In this document: piece after piece, positions 1 to 8,078 of the stretch | Numbering within the stretch: position 1 is the stretch's first letter | Layout: the number at the start of each line of letters is the position of its first letter | Origin: Stutzerimonas kunmingensis | GTDB taxonomy: Bacteria; Pseudomonadota; Gammaproteobacteria; Pseudomonadales; Pseudomonadaceae | Assembly: GCF_021432085.1 (NCBI RefSeq) | Contig: NZ_CP090366.1 | Span: 2,976,001 to 3,040,000 of the forward strand | Direction of reading: 5' to 3' | Length of the DNA stretch: 64,000 bases | Program-made: the position numbers and the translations under genes | Notes under the pieces: model-generated | Told to the model about the DNA's origin: nothing | Databases searched by the model: none | The model's input: the letters and a program-made list of their open reading frames with translations, nothing else

Positions 1-113
1 TCGGAGCAGGAGTCCCGATCACGGTTGCGATGGCGGCCTGCTATCACCCTCCCGCGTGCCGCGGCGATTAATTCGAGATTTGAGCCAGCTTTGAGCTGAG
101 GATGGAGCCTTGT

Positions 114-1541
114 ATGCGCGTACAGTCAGTTGGAACCCTTGAATATGCTCACCCGAGTTTCGTCGATTACTTCCTTGCCAGCATTCGCCTGATACATGCG
201 CTGACGGCCATCCTGCCGGGGCTCCTGCTTCTTGCCTTCATGGAGCTGCCCACCAGCGGCCCGTTTAGCGCCTTCCTCGGCTTCTTCGCGGTACTGAGCG
301 TCATCATTTTCCAGACCGTTGGCATCTACAGCGAAGAGGTGTTCAGCACCCTGCTGCGCTTCCGCGTGATGTTCGTCGCCTGGGCGGCAGCGTTCAGTTT
401 CCTGGTCTTTATGCATCAAGGCATGGGGATGTTCGGTTATCTCGAGGCCAAACACCTGGCGTTCTGGTTCCTCACCAGCACCATCCTGTTTGGCGCCGAA
501 CGCCTGGCGATGCTTGCGCTGTTCCGTCGCCTGATGGCACGCGGCATGTTCCTGCAGAACGCCGTGATCCTCGGCGGCACCGACAATGGCGTACGCGTTG
601 CCGAGTACCTGCAGAACCACCGCGATATTCGCACCGGCGTGCTCGGCTTTATCGACGATCGCCTCGAACGTCTGCCCAAGGAGCTGGCCAACCTGCCGCT
701 GCTGGGCAACACCCGTGATCTCGAACAGATGATCCGTGAAGAGAAGGTCACCCAGGTGCTGGTCGCCCTGCCCTGGTTCGCCGACAGCCGGATCGGCCAG
801 TTGATCGCCGAGCTGCGCAAGCTGCCGGTCAATGTTCTGCTGGTACCCGACATGGTCGCCTTCCGCCATGCCGACAAGCGCATCACCGAGGTCGGCGGCC
901 TGCCGACCCTGATCGCGTCGGATCTGCCGCTGCGCGGATGGTCGCCGATGTTCAAGCGTCTGGAAGATATCGTCATTTCCAGCATCGCCCTGCTCGCCGC
1001 CGCGCCGGTCATGCTGGCGATCGCCCTGGCGATCAAGCTCGACTCGCCAGGCCCCGTGCTCTTCAAGCAGAAGCGCTACGGCTACAACAACCGCCTGATC
1101 GAAGTTTTCAAGTTCCGCTCGATGTACCACGAGAAGTCGGACGCCAACGCCGATCGGCAAACCACCCGTGGCGATGATCGCATCACCCGTGTGGGCCGCT
1201 TCATCCGCAAGACCAGCCTCGACGAGCTGCCTCAGCTGCTGAACGTCTTCCTCGGCAGCATGTCAATGGTCGGTCCGCGCCCTCATGCCACGGCTACCAA
1301 GGCTGCCGGCGTGCTGTTCGAGGATGCCGTGGCCGAGTACTCCGCGCGCCATCGGGTCAAGCCAGGCATCACTGGCTGGGCACAGATCAATGGCTACCGC
1401 GGTGAAACCGACACGCTGGAGAAGATCGAGAAACGCGTCGAGTTCGACCTGGATTACATCGAGCGTTGGTCCGTGTGGTTCGACCTCTACATCCTGGTGC
1501 GTACCCCGCCAGCGCTGCTGCTCAACAAGGATGTGTACTGA
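114..1541 (+). CDS. Undecaprenyl-phosphate hexose-1-phosphate transferase (WcaJ-like)
   Basis: This is a polyisoprenyl-phosphate hexose-1-phosphate transferase that starts exopolysaccharide repeat synthesis by loading a sugar-1-phosphate, probably glucose, onto undecaprenyl phosphate in the inner membrane. The N-terminal ~145 residues hold several hydrophobic helices. A CoA-binding-like Rossmann region follows ('VILGGTDNG', 'LGFIDDR'), and a C-terminal bacterial sugar transferase domain carries 'FKFRSMY', 'KTSLDELPQL' and 'MVGPRPH'. At about 475 residues it has the full length of the WcaJ/PssY class. I chose the ATG at 114 because GGAG lies six bases upstream; an in-frame ATG at 102 is also possible. 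It is the first gene of the exopolysaccharide operon seen here. Bases 1-101 hold no gene I recognise. The sugar specificity is inferred from the family. Confidence 0.93.
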   Translation: MRVQSVGTLEYAHPSFVDYFLASIRLIHALTAILPGLLLLAFMELPTSGPFSAFLGFFAVLSVIIFQTVGIYSEEVFSTLLRFRVMFVAWAAAFSFLVFMHQGMGMFGYLEAKHLAFWFLTSTILFGAERLAMLALFRRLMARGMFLQNAVILGGTDNGVRVAEYLQNHRDIRTGVLGFIDDRLERLPKELANLPLLGNTRDLEQMIREEKVTQVLVALPWFADSRIGQLIAELRKLPVNVLLVPDMVAFRHADKRITEVGGLPTLIASDLPLRGWSPMFKRLEDIVISSIALLAAAPVMLAIALAIKLDSPGPVLFKQKRYGYNNRLIEVFKFRSMYHEKSDANADRQTTRGDDRITRVGRFIRKTSLDELPQLLNVFLGSMSMVGPRPHATATKAAGVLFEDAVAEYSARHRVKPGITGWAQINGYRGETDTLEKIEKRVEFDLDYIERWSVWFDLYILVRTPPALLLNKDVY

Positions 1542-1581
1542 TCGGCAAACGCGCTGAACACCGCCGAAAAAGATCAGAAAA

Positions 1582-1601
1582 GCCGCATCACAAGATGCGG
1601 C
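1582..1601 (+). promoter_or_regulatory. Intergenic hairpin upstream of a leader ORF and wzb
   Basis: A perfect 8-bp stem (GCCGCATC / GATGCGGC) with an ACAA loop lies just before an AGGAAGG Shine-Dalgarno sequence at 1602-1608. No T-run follows it, so it is not a standard terminator. Its position suggests mRNA processing or translational control between the initiating transferase and wzb. That role is inferred. Confidence 0.4.
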
Positions 1602-1613
1602 AGGAAGGAACTA

Positions 1614-1691
1614 ATGACACTCCCAAAAATCTCACATTCGTTCACCCCGGGCCGCACCCCGGCGGCTGCGAAGTTGCAGCCACGAGGTTGA
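1614..1691 (+). CDS. Possible 25-residue leader peptide before wzb
   Basis: This short reading frame begins with ATG five bases after a strong AGGAAGG ribosome-binding sequence. It encodes 25 residues rich in Pro, Ala and basic residues, and stops four bases before the wzb ATG. The spacing fits translational coupling to wzb. I do not recognise the peptide, and it may simply be a translated leader or chance. Confidence 0.3.
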   Translation: MTLPKISHSFTPGRTPAAAKLQPRG

Positions 1692-1695
1692 TCCC

Positions 1696-2133
1696 ATGTT
1701 CAAGAACATCTTGATCGTCTGTGTCGGAAACATCTGCCGAAGCCCCACGGCCGAAGCGCTGTTCGCACACAGACTCAGCGGCCAGGACCTGACGATCAGC
1801 TCGGCAGGGATTGGTGCATTAGTAGGTAACCCGATGGACAAGACCGCCCATGAAGTACTGCAGGACAACGGGCTGGAGCTACCAGCTCACTGCGCGCGCC
1901 AGGTCGACAGCCACATGCTGCACCAGGCGGATCTGATCCTAGCGATGGAGCATAGCCACATTCAGCACATTCGCCAGATCGCACCTGAAGTGCACGGTAA
2001 AACGTTTCTCATCGGTAAATGGCAGGACGAGCTGGAAATCCCGGACCCGTACCGCCAATCCAAACCCGCGTTTGAACATGTCCACAATCTCCTGACGAAA
2101 TCCGTCGAGAGCTGGCTTCCTTACCTGAAATGA
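1696..2133 (+). CDS. wzb: Low-molecular-weight protein-tyrosine phosphatase (Wzb)
   Basis: This cytoplasmic phosphatase dephosphorylates the C-terminal tyrosines of the Wzc kinase and so cycles exopolysaccharide assembly. The catalytic P-loop 'CVGNICRS' sits at residues 9-16 (Cys9 and Arg15 of the Cx5R motif), and the general-acid loop is 'DPYR' near residue 117. Its 145 residues are the normal length for the family. It lies 13 bases upstream of wzc, the usual wzb-wzc pairing, and its own ribosome site (GAGG) overlaps the end of the preceding leader ORF. Confidence 0.95.
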   Translation: MFKNILIVCVGNICRSPTAEALFAHRLSGQDLTISSAGIGALVGNPMDKTAHEVLQDNGLELPAHCARQVDSHMLHQADLILAMEHSHIQHIRQIAPEVHGKTFLIGKWQDELEIPDPYRQSKPAFEHVHNLLTKSVESWLPYLK

Positions 2134-2146
2134 AGAAGGAACTTCG

Positions 2147-4363
2147 ATGACAACCATGCCCCGCCCGATCTATGAAACCAAAGAGGACAAGGACATCGAC
2201 TTGGCCCACCTCTTTGACACCTTCATCAACAACCGCCTGCTGATCCTGGGCATCACCGGGTTCTTTGCAGCCCTGGGGATCGCCTACGCCCTGCTTGCGA
2301 CGCCGGTCTATCTCGCCAGTGCGATGATCCAGATCGAACCGAAGAACGGGCTGCCAAGCCTGACTGACGTGGTCAACACCAATCCGCCGGTGTCTCCGGC
2401 GCAAACCGAGATCGCGCTGCTCAAGTCGCGCTCGGTGGTTGGTGGTGCCGTTGCCAGCCTGAATCTCGATATCCAGATCACCCCCCACCACTTCCCGATC
2501 ATCGGCGGTTTCATGGCGCGTCGCTTCGAGCCGAGCGAAGAAGGTGAATTGGGTTGGCACCCTGCCGGTCTTGGCGCTTACGCCTGGGGTGGCGAGACGC
2601 TGAAGGTCACTCAGCTGGAAGTGCCGGACAAGGTCCATGGCAAGGAGCTGACACTCGAAGCGGCAGAGAACAACGGCTTCATCCTGCGTGACAAGGACGA
2701 CGAGGTCGTGGTTCAGGGTGTCGTGGGCGAGCCGGTCGAGACAGAGGACTACCGCGTCACCGTGGCTGAGCTGAATGCACGGCCGGGTACCACGTTCACC
2801 GTGGTCAAGAACCGTACCTACAACACCACCGAAAGCTACCAGCAGCGTCTGTCGGCCGCCGAACGCGGCAAGCAGTCGGGCATCGTCAACGTGACCCTCG
2901 AAGACCCCAACCCGGAGCACGCTATTCGCGTTCTGGAAGAGGTCGCCAGCCGTTATGTAGACCAGAACGTCGCGCGCAATGCCGCCGAAGCCACCCAGAG
3001 CCTGGAGTTCCTGAATGAGCAGGTGCCAGCCGTACGCAAGAAGCTGGAAGCTGCGCAGACAGCCCTGAACAAGTACCAGACCGGCTCGGGCTCCGTGGAT
3101 ATCACCGCCGAAACGCAATCCGTGCTGGACCGCATCGTCGATCTTGAGAAGCAGATCTCCGAGCAGAACCTCAAGCGTACCGAGATGGAACGCCGCTTCA
3201 CCCGTCAGCATCCGAACTTCCAGGCATTGATGAACCAGATCAACCAACTGCAGATGCAGAAGGAAGAACTGGAGAAGCAGATCGGCACCCTGCCGTCGAC
3301 CCAGCAGGAACTGCTGCGCCTGACCCGTGACGTGGAAGTTTCCTCGGAAACCTATTCCATGCTGCTGAACAAGACCCAGGAGCTGGACATCATTCGCGCC
3401 GGCACCGTAGGCAACGTGCGCATCATCGACCATGCTGCCGCGGATCTGGAAAACCCGGTCAAGCCGAACAAGCCGCTGGTGGTCATCGTCGCGACCCTGC
3501 TGGGCGCCCTGCTCGCTACCGCATTCGTCTATGTGCGTGAAGCACTCAAGCGTGGCGTCGAGAACCCGGAAGACATCGAGCGTACCGGCACCCCGGTGTA
3601 TGCCTCGATCCCGTTCACCGACAAGCAGGCCGCGCTGGAAAAACGCCTGGCCAACTTCAAGCGCGACAAGAGCACCGCCTCTTACCTGCTGACCATCAAC
3701 GACCCGGCCGACCTCGCCACCGAAGCCATGCGCAGCCTGCGTACCAGCCTGCACTTCGCGATGATCGAGGCCAAGAACAACGTCCTGATGATCACCGGCC
3801 CGAGCCCTGCGGTGGGCAAGTCCTTCGTCACCACCAACCTCGCCGCGGTCGTTGCACAATCCGGCAAGCGCGTGCTGCTGATCGATGCCGACATGCGCAA
3901 GGGTTACCTGCACAAGGTCATGCGCTGTGACGGTGACAAGGGACTGTCGGACATCCTCTCCGGCCGCATCACCCTGTTCGATGCCATCCAGAAGACCCAA
4001 CTGAACAACCTGCACGTGATCACCCATGGCCAGCTGCCGCCGAACCCCTCGGAGCTGCTGATGCACGAGAACTTCTCGCGCTTCGTCAAGGAGATCAGCC
4101 ACATGTACGACCTGGTGATCTTCGATACCCCGCCGATCCTGGCGGTCACCGACGCCGCGCTGGTCGGCAGCCAGGCCGGTACCACACTGATGGTCACCCG
4201 CTATGCGCTGAACGGTGTGAAGGAAATCGAGGCAGCCAAGCGTCGACTCGAGCAGAACGGCCTGATCGTCAAGGGCGTCATCTTCAACGCAGTGGTTCGC
4301 AAGGCTTCAACCTACGGCGAGTACGGCTACTACCAGTACGAATACGCCAGCACCAGCAAATAA
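2147..4363 (+). CDS. wzc: Polysaccharide co-polymerase and tyrosine autokinase (Wzc)
   Basis: This inner-membrane BY-kinase controls polymer length and export together with Wza. An N-terminal Wzz domain has its first membrane helix near residues 28-50. A long periplasmic coiled-coil follows, with a second helix near 443-463. The cytoplasmic kinase has a Walker A variant 'GPSPAVGKS' (about 550-558), Walker A' 'LLIDADMRKG' and Walker B 'VIFDTPP'. The C-terminus is a tyrosine cluster ('YGEYGYYQYEY'), the usual autophosphorylation tail. Its 738 residues are full length. GAAGAAGGA just upstream supports the ATG. It sits next to its phosphatase wzb. Confidence 0.96.
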   Translation: MTTMPRPIYETKEDKDIDLAHLFDTFINNRLLILGITGFFAALGIAYALLATPVYLASAMIQIEPKNGLPSLTDVVNTNPPVSPAQTEIALLKSRSVVGGAVASLNLDIQITPHHFPIIGGFMARRFEPSEEGELGWHPAGLGAYAWGGETLKVTQLEVPDKVHGKELTLEAAENNGFILRDKDDEVVVQGVVGEPVETEDYRVTVAELNARPGTTFTVVKNRTYNTTESYQQRLSAAERGKQSGIVNVTLEDPNPEHAIRVLEEVASRYVDQNVARNAAEATQSLEFLNEQVPAVRKKLEAAQTALNKYQTGSGSVDITAETQSVLDRIVDLEKQISEQNLKRTEMERRFTRQHPNFQALMNQINQLQMQKEELEKQIGTLPSTQQELLRLTRDVEVSSETYSMLLNKTQELDIIRAGTVGNVRIIDHAAADLENPVKPNKPLVVIVATLLGALLATAFVYVREALKRGVENPEDIERTGTPVYASIPFTDKQAALEKRLANFKRDKSTASYLLTINDPADLATEAMRSLRTSLHFAMIEAKNNVLMITGPSPAVGKSFVTTNLAAVVAQSGKRVLLIDADMRKGYLHKVMRCDGDKGLSDILSGRITLFDAIQKTQLNNLHVITHGQLPPNPSELLMHENFSRFVKEISHMYDLVIFDTPPILAVTDAALVGSQAGTTLMVTRYALNGVKEIEAAKRRLEQNGLIVKGVIFNAVVRKASTYGEYGYYQYEYASTSK

Positions 4364-4493
4364 GGTGAGTGCATGGCGACGGCTCGCCGTCGCCATGCAG
4401 AACACTGCAGCTACCCCCACTTTCCTCACTGCCGAGCAACTGGCCTTCCGAGCGTCAGTGGAACTTACTTTTGCCCGAAGATAGGTGTTAGCG

Positions 4494-5573
4494 ATGACCA
4501 GACACCCCAACCGGCCAGCACAACGCCTCACACGACTGGCTGTGGCACTGGTGGCCACGCTGTCCGCAGTCGGCGCGAGCGCCGCCGATTGGCCAACCAG
4601 CGACAAGGGCCTCGCCCTGCTCGGGGTCAACATCTCCGGCGCCGGATTTGCCCCACACGTGACTCCGGGCAAGAACGGCACGAACTACTTCTATCCGGAA
4701 AAGAAGCACTTCAGGTACTACGCCGATCAGGGCATCCGCCTGATCCGCTTTCCCTTCATCTGGGAGAGGGTTCAACACTCGCTCGATGACGGATTGAACT
4801 TCGACCAGATCCGGTTGTTGAAGAAGACCCTGGATCTGGCCGCGATGAATGGCCAGAAGGTCATTCTGGACATGCACAACTATGGTCGTTACCACGGCGA
4901 ACTCATCGGCTCGAGCAAGGTGCCTTACGACGCCTACGCATCGGTGTGGCGCGAACTGGCCAAGCGCTTCAAGGGTCACCGCGGCCTGCTCGGCTACGAC
5001 ATCATGAACGAGCCACACGGCACCGTTGGACTCTGGCCAGGCGCGGCGCAAGCGGCGGTCGATGCGATTCGCGAAGTCGACGATCAGACGCTGATCTTCA
5101 TCGAAGGCGAGCGCTGGTCCAGCGCGTACCACTGGCCGCTGGTGAACGCCAACTTCCTCATCAACGACCCGGCCGACCGCATCGTCTACGAAGCGCACCT
5201 GTATTTCGACCAGGATTTCTCCGGCAAGTACATGGCGCAGACCAGCCGCGATATCGATCCGATGATCGGCGTCGAGCGCGCTCGACCCTTCATCGAGTGG
5301 CTGAAGAAGCACGGCCAAAAAGGCTTCCTCGGCGAATACGGCATTCCCGACGACCTGCCCGAAGCGGCGGTCGCCATGGACAACCTGCTCGCCTACCTCA
5401 ATGACAACTGCGTACCCAGCGCCTACTGGGCCGGCGGCCCCGGCTGGGGCACCTATAAGCTTGCAATCGAGCCGCGCAAAGGCGAGGACCGTCCTCAGAT
5501 GGAGCTCATGCGCAAACACCTGGCGAACGACTGCACTGCCATTGGCCCTACACCTGCGCCCAACGCTGACTGA
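4494..5573 (+). CDS. Secreted glycoside hydrolase family 5 (endoglucanase-like)
   Basis: This is a predicted exported retaining beta-glycosidase of family GH5. Residues 1-30 look like a signal peptide ending in 'AVGASA' before 'ADWP'. The catalytic acid/base is Glu173 in 'IMNEPHG' and the likely nucleophile is Glu281 in 'LGEYG'; 'HNYGRY' is also typical of the family. The ATG at 4494 follows AGG at a suitable distance and is preferred over the upstream in-frame GTG. Lying inside the polymer operon, it may trim, release or edit the exopolysaccharide in the periplasm, like the glycosidases found in other export clusters. The substrate is unknown, and a beta-glucan-like backbone is only inferred. 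Confidence 0.9.
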   Translation: MTRHPNRPAQRLTRLAVALVATLSAVGASAADWPTSDKGLALLGVNISGAGFAPHVTPGKNGTNYFYPEKKHFRYYADQGIRLIRFPFIWERVQHSLDDGLNFDQIRLLKKTLDLAAMNGQKVILDMHNYGRYHGELIGSSKVPYDAYASVWRELAKRFKGHRGLLGYDIMNEPHGTVGLWPGAAQAAVDAIREVDDQTLIFIEGERWSSAYHWPLVNANFLINDPADRIVYEAHLYFDQDFSGKYMAQTSRDIDPMIGVERARPFIEWLKKHGQKGFLGEYGIPDDLPEAAVAMDNLLAYLNDNCVPSAYWAGGPGWGTYKLAIEPRKGEDRPQMELMRKHLANDCTAIGPTPAPNAD

Positions 5574-5591
5574 TTCTGGAGTGACTCGAAC

Positions 5592-6779
5592 ATGAAATTC
5601 GGACTGCTATGGCACTCGTTCTCTTCCGGCAACCTCGGGGTTGGCGCCCTGAGCATTTCCAACATGCTGCTGATCGACGAGGCCGCGCGTAAATGCGGGA
5701 TCACCCCGGAGTTCCTGATCATCGGTTCGTCCGGGCCCTGCGACTACCCTCCGTCCACCGAGCGCTTCAAGTACGAATTCATCGAGTTCAACGAGAAGGC
5801 GCTGCTGAAGAATCCCCACGGCCTGTACCAGGCGATCAGCTCCTGTGACGCGGTATTCGATATCGGCGAAGGCGACAGCTTCTCCGACATCTACGGCGCC
5901 AAGCGCCTGATCAAGCTGCTGGTCAGCAAGGGCATGGCCCTGGGCGGTCGCGTTCCGCTGATCCTCTCGCCGCAGACCATCGGCCCGTTCAAGTCGGACT
6001 GGGGCACCAAGGCTTCGGCCTGGGCAATGAAGAAGAGCACCATGGTCTTCGCCCGCGACCACCAGTCGTTCGACGTGCTCAAACAGCTGAACATCCCCAA
6101 TCGCGACGAAGTCATCGACGTCGCCTTCGCCCTCCCCTTCGAGCGCCAGAGCGAACAGCGCGATCCGAGCAAGCTGGCTGTCGGCCTCAGCGTGTCGGCG
6201 TTGCTGCATCACGGCGGCTACGAAGGCACCGCCAATCAGTTCGGCCTGCGTGCCGACTACAAGACGCTGACCGACCGCCTGATCCGCACGCTGCTCGAGC
6301 GCGGCCACGAAGTACACCTGGTGCCCCACGTGATCCCGATCGGCTTCCCCGCCGAAGACGACTACACCGTGTCCCAGCAACTGCAGCAGCAGTATCCCGA
6401 GCTCAAGCTGGCGCCGCGCTTCAAGGGGCCGATCGAGGCCAAGTCCTATATCAGCGGCATGGACTTCTTCGTCGGCGCGCGCATGCACGCGACCATCGGT
6501 GCGTTTTCCGCCGGTGTGCCGGTCGTGCCGCTGGCCTACAGCCGCAAGTTCGCCGGGCTCTATCAGTCGCTCGACTACCACCGCGTGGTGGACCTCAAGA
6601 CCGAGGACACCGAGAGCGCACTGGAGCTGGTTCTTGCGCATCTGGACAACCGTGAACAGCTCAAGGCCGAAGTCGCCGCCAGCGGCGCGATCATCCGCCG
6701 CAAGCTGGACGCCTACAGCGTGGCGCTGGAGCAGATCCTTGCCACCCTGCACCAGCCTCAGGCCGCGTATCAGAGATAA
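5592..6779 (+). CDS. Polysaccharide pyruvyl transferase family protein (WcaK-like)
   Basis: This member of the polysaccharide pyruvyl transferase family probably adds a pyruvate ketal to a sugar of the repeat unit using phosphoenolpyruvate. Visible features are the N-terminal 'HSFSSGNLGVGALS', the 'GEGDSFSDIYG' segment, 'LSPQTIGPF' and the C-terminal 'GARMHATIGAFSAGVPVVPLAYSRKF' region typical of the family. The protein is soluble, with no membrane segments. It follows the GH5 gene by 18 bases and lies 2 bases before the flippase. A plain GT-B glycosyltransferase role cannot be excluded, since the fold is the same. Confidence 0.88.
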   Translation: MKFGLLWHSFSSGNLGVGALSISNMLLIDEAARKCGITPEFLIIGSSGPCDYPPSTERFKYEFIEFNEKALLKNPHGLYQAISSCDAVFDIGEGDSFSDIYGAKRLIKLLVSKGMALGGRVPLILSPQTIGPFKSDWGTKASAWAMKKSTMVFARDHQSFDVLKQLNIPNRDEVIDVAFALPFERQSEQRDPSKLAVGLSVSALLHHGGYEGTANQFGLRADYKTLTDRLIRTLLERGHEVHLVPHVIPIGFPAEDDYTVSQQLQQQYPELKLAPRFKGPIEAKSYISGMDFFVGARMHATIGAFSAGVPVVPLAYSRKFAGLYQSLDYHRVVDLKTEDTESALELVLAHLDNREQLKAEVAASGAIIRRKLDAYSVALEQILATLHQPQAAYQR

Positions 6780-6781
6780 CC

Positions 6782-8014
6782 ATGCGCGATCACGCCCTGA
6801 TGGGGGTTACCACGGCGGCCCGCACCGCCGTGCAGCTCGGCACCCTGCTGATCCTCGCGCGAACGCTGGGGCCGAGCGACTTCGGCTTCATTTCGATCGT
6901 GATCACCTGGTCGACCATCGTCGCCCTGGTGACCGACTACGGCTTCGGCATGCGCGCCTTGCGCGACATCGGCGCCGAGCGCCATCGCGCGGGCGAGATC
7001 ATGTCCGCCAGCCTGGCGGCGAAGTCCGTACTGGTACTGCCGGCCTGCGTCGTGCTGCTGCCGATCATTCTGTTCGTGCTCGATCTGCACACCACCGAGC
7101 GCTTCGCTGCGGTGCTGTTCCTGCTCGGCACGATTGCCTCCTCCTATGGCGACCTTGGCCTGACGGTGTTTCGCAGCATTGGCCAGTTCCATCGCGAGAC
7201 GAAGATCGTGGCTGCGACGGCACTGGTGCATTTCGTCCTGATCGGCGCGGCGATCCTGCTGCGCAACGATGTGCTTGCCATCGGCGTCGCCTTTCTGGTG
7301 TCACGTCTGATCTACGCGACTTTCGCCCTGCGCGCGCTGTCGAAGATCCTCGAATTGGGCGGCATCCTGCGCAACTCTTGGAAAGTGCTGGCCGAGCGCT
7401 TCAGGTCTTCCACCAGCTTCGCGGTGGACAGCGGTGCGACCAACATCTTCGCCCAGCTGGACGTCATCCTCGTCAACCACCTCGCCGGGCGCGAAGCCGC
7501 AGGCATCTACTTCGCCGGCTCGCGCCTGATCCAGGGCGCGGTGCCGTTCAGCGTGCTGCTGGCCAGCGTGCACATCCCGCGTTTCGCCTACCAGCTGCAC
7601 AACAAGACCGCCGGGCTGGCCCGCTATGGCCTACGCATCCTCGGCGAGTATGCGGGCATGGGACTGGTGTTCGCGCTGGCGTTCTTCTTCATCGGGCCGC
7701 TGTTCACCGACTACTTCCTCGGCGCCGAGTACGCCGAGCTGAACACCCTGTGGCTGGCCTTCGCCTGCTTCACCGCGGCGCGCTTCATCGCCGCCGGTCT
7801 GGGTGTACAGCTGATGGCGATGGGCACGGGTTTTCTGCGCACCTTCGGAATCATCGCCTCGGGCGTGATCACGGTGCTCTGTTACTGGATTTTCATCCCC
7901 TCGCACGGGATACAGGCGGCTCCCTGGGTGTCCACTCTGGGCATGGTCGTCCTGACGCTTATCTACGGTTATGCGGTGCTCAACATCTATCGCAAACGGC
8001 GCCAGCCAGCATGA
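6782..8014 (+). CDS. wzx: Exopolysaccharide repeat-unit flippase (Wzx family)
   Basis: This polytopic inner-membrane MATE/MVF-type flippase is expected to move undecaprenyl-linked repeat units to the periplasm. Hydrophobic helices run throughout its 410 residues, beginning 'TAARTAVQLGTLLILARTLG', a typical Wzx N-terminus, followed by 'DFGFISIVITWSTIVALVTD'. It starts 2 bases after the pyruvyl transferase stop, so the two are probably translationally coupled. The substrate is inferred from the operon. Confidence 0.92.
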   Translation: MRDHALMGVTTAARTAVQLGTLLILARTLGPSDFGFISIVITWSTIVALVTDYGFGMRALRDIGAERHRAGEIMSASLAAKSVLVLPACVVLLPIILFVLDLHTTERFAAVLFLLGTIASSYGDLGLTVFRSIGQFHRETKIVAATALVHFVLIGAAILLRNDVLAIGVAFLVSRLIYATFALRALSKILELGGILRNSWKVLAERFRSSTSFAVDSGATNIFAQLDVILVNHLAGREAAGIYFAGSRLIQGAVPFSVLLASVHIPRFAYQLHNKTAGLARYGLRILGEYAGMGLVFALAFFFIGPLFTDYFLGAEYAELNTLWLAFACFTAARFIAAGLGVQLMAMGTGFLRTFGIIASGVITVLCYWIFIPSHGIQAAPWVSTLGMVVLTLIYGYAVLNIYRKRRQPA

Positions 8015-8078
8015 CCGCACTCGTTAAATACTGCCGGTCGCGCATCGCGCTCGACTGGCCGCTCAAGGGAAGGCAGGT

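Noticed and set aside
126..1160. 344-codon open frame antisense to the WcaJ-like gene
   Set aside because: Shadow frame rich in Gln, Arg and His with no ribosome site.
2009..4102. 697-codon open frame antisense to wzc
   Set aside because: A high-GC shadow of wzc: composition is skewed to Gln/His/Val/Gly with no recognisable motif, while the + strand encodes a complete BY-kinase.
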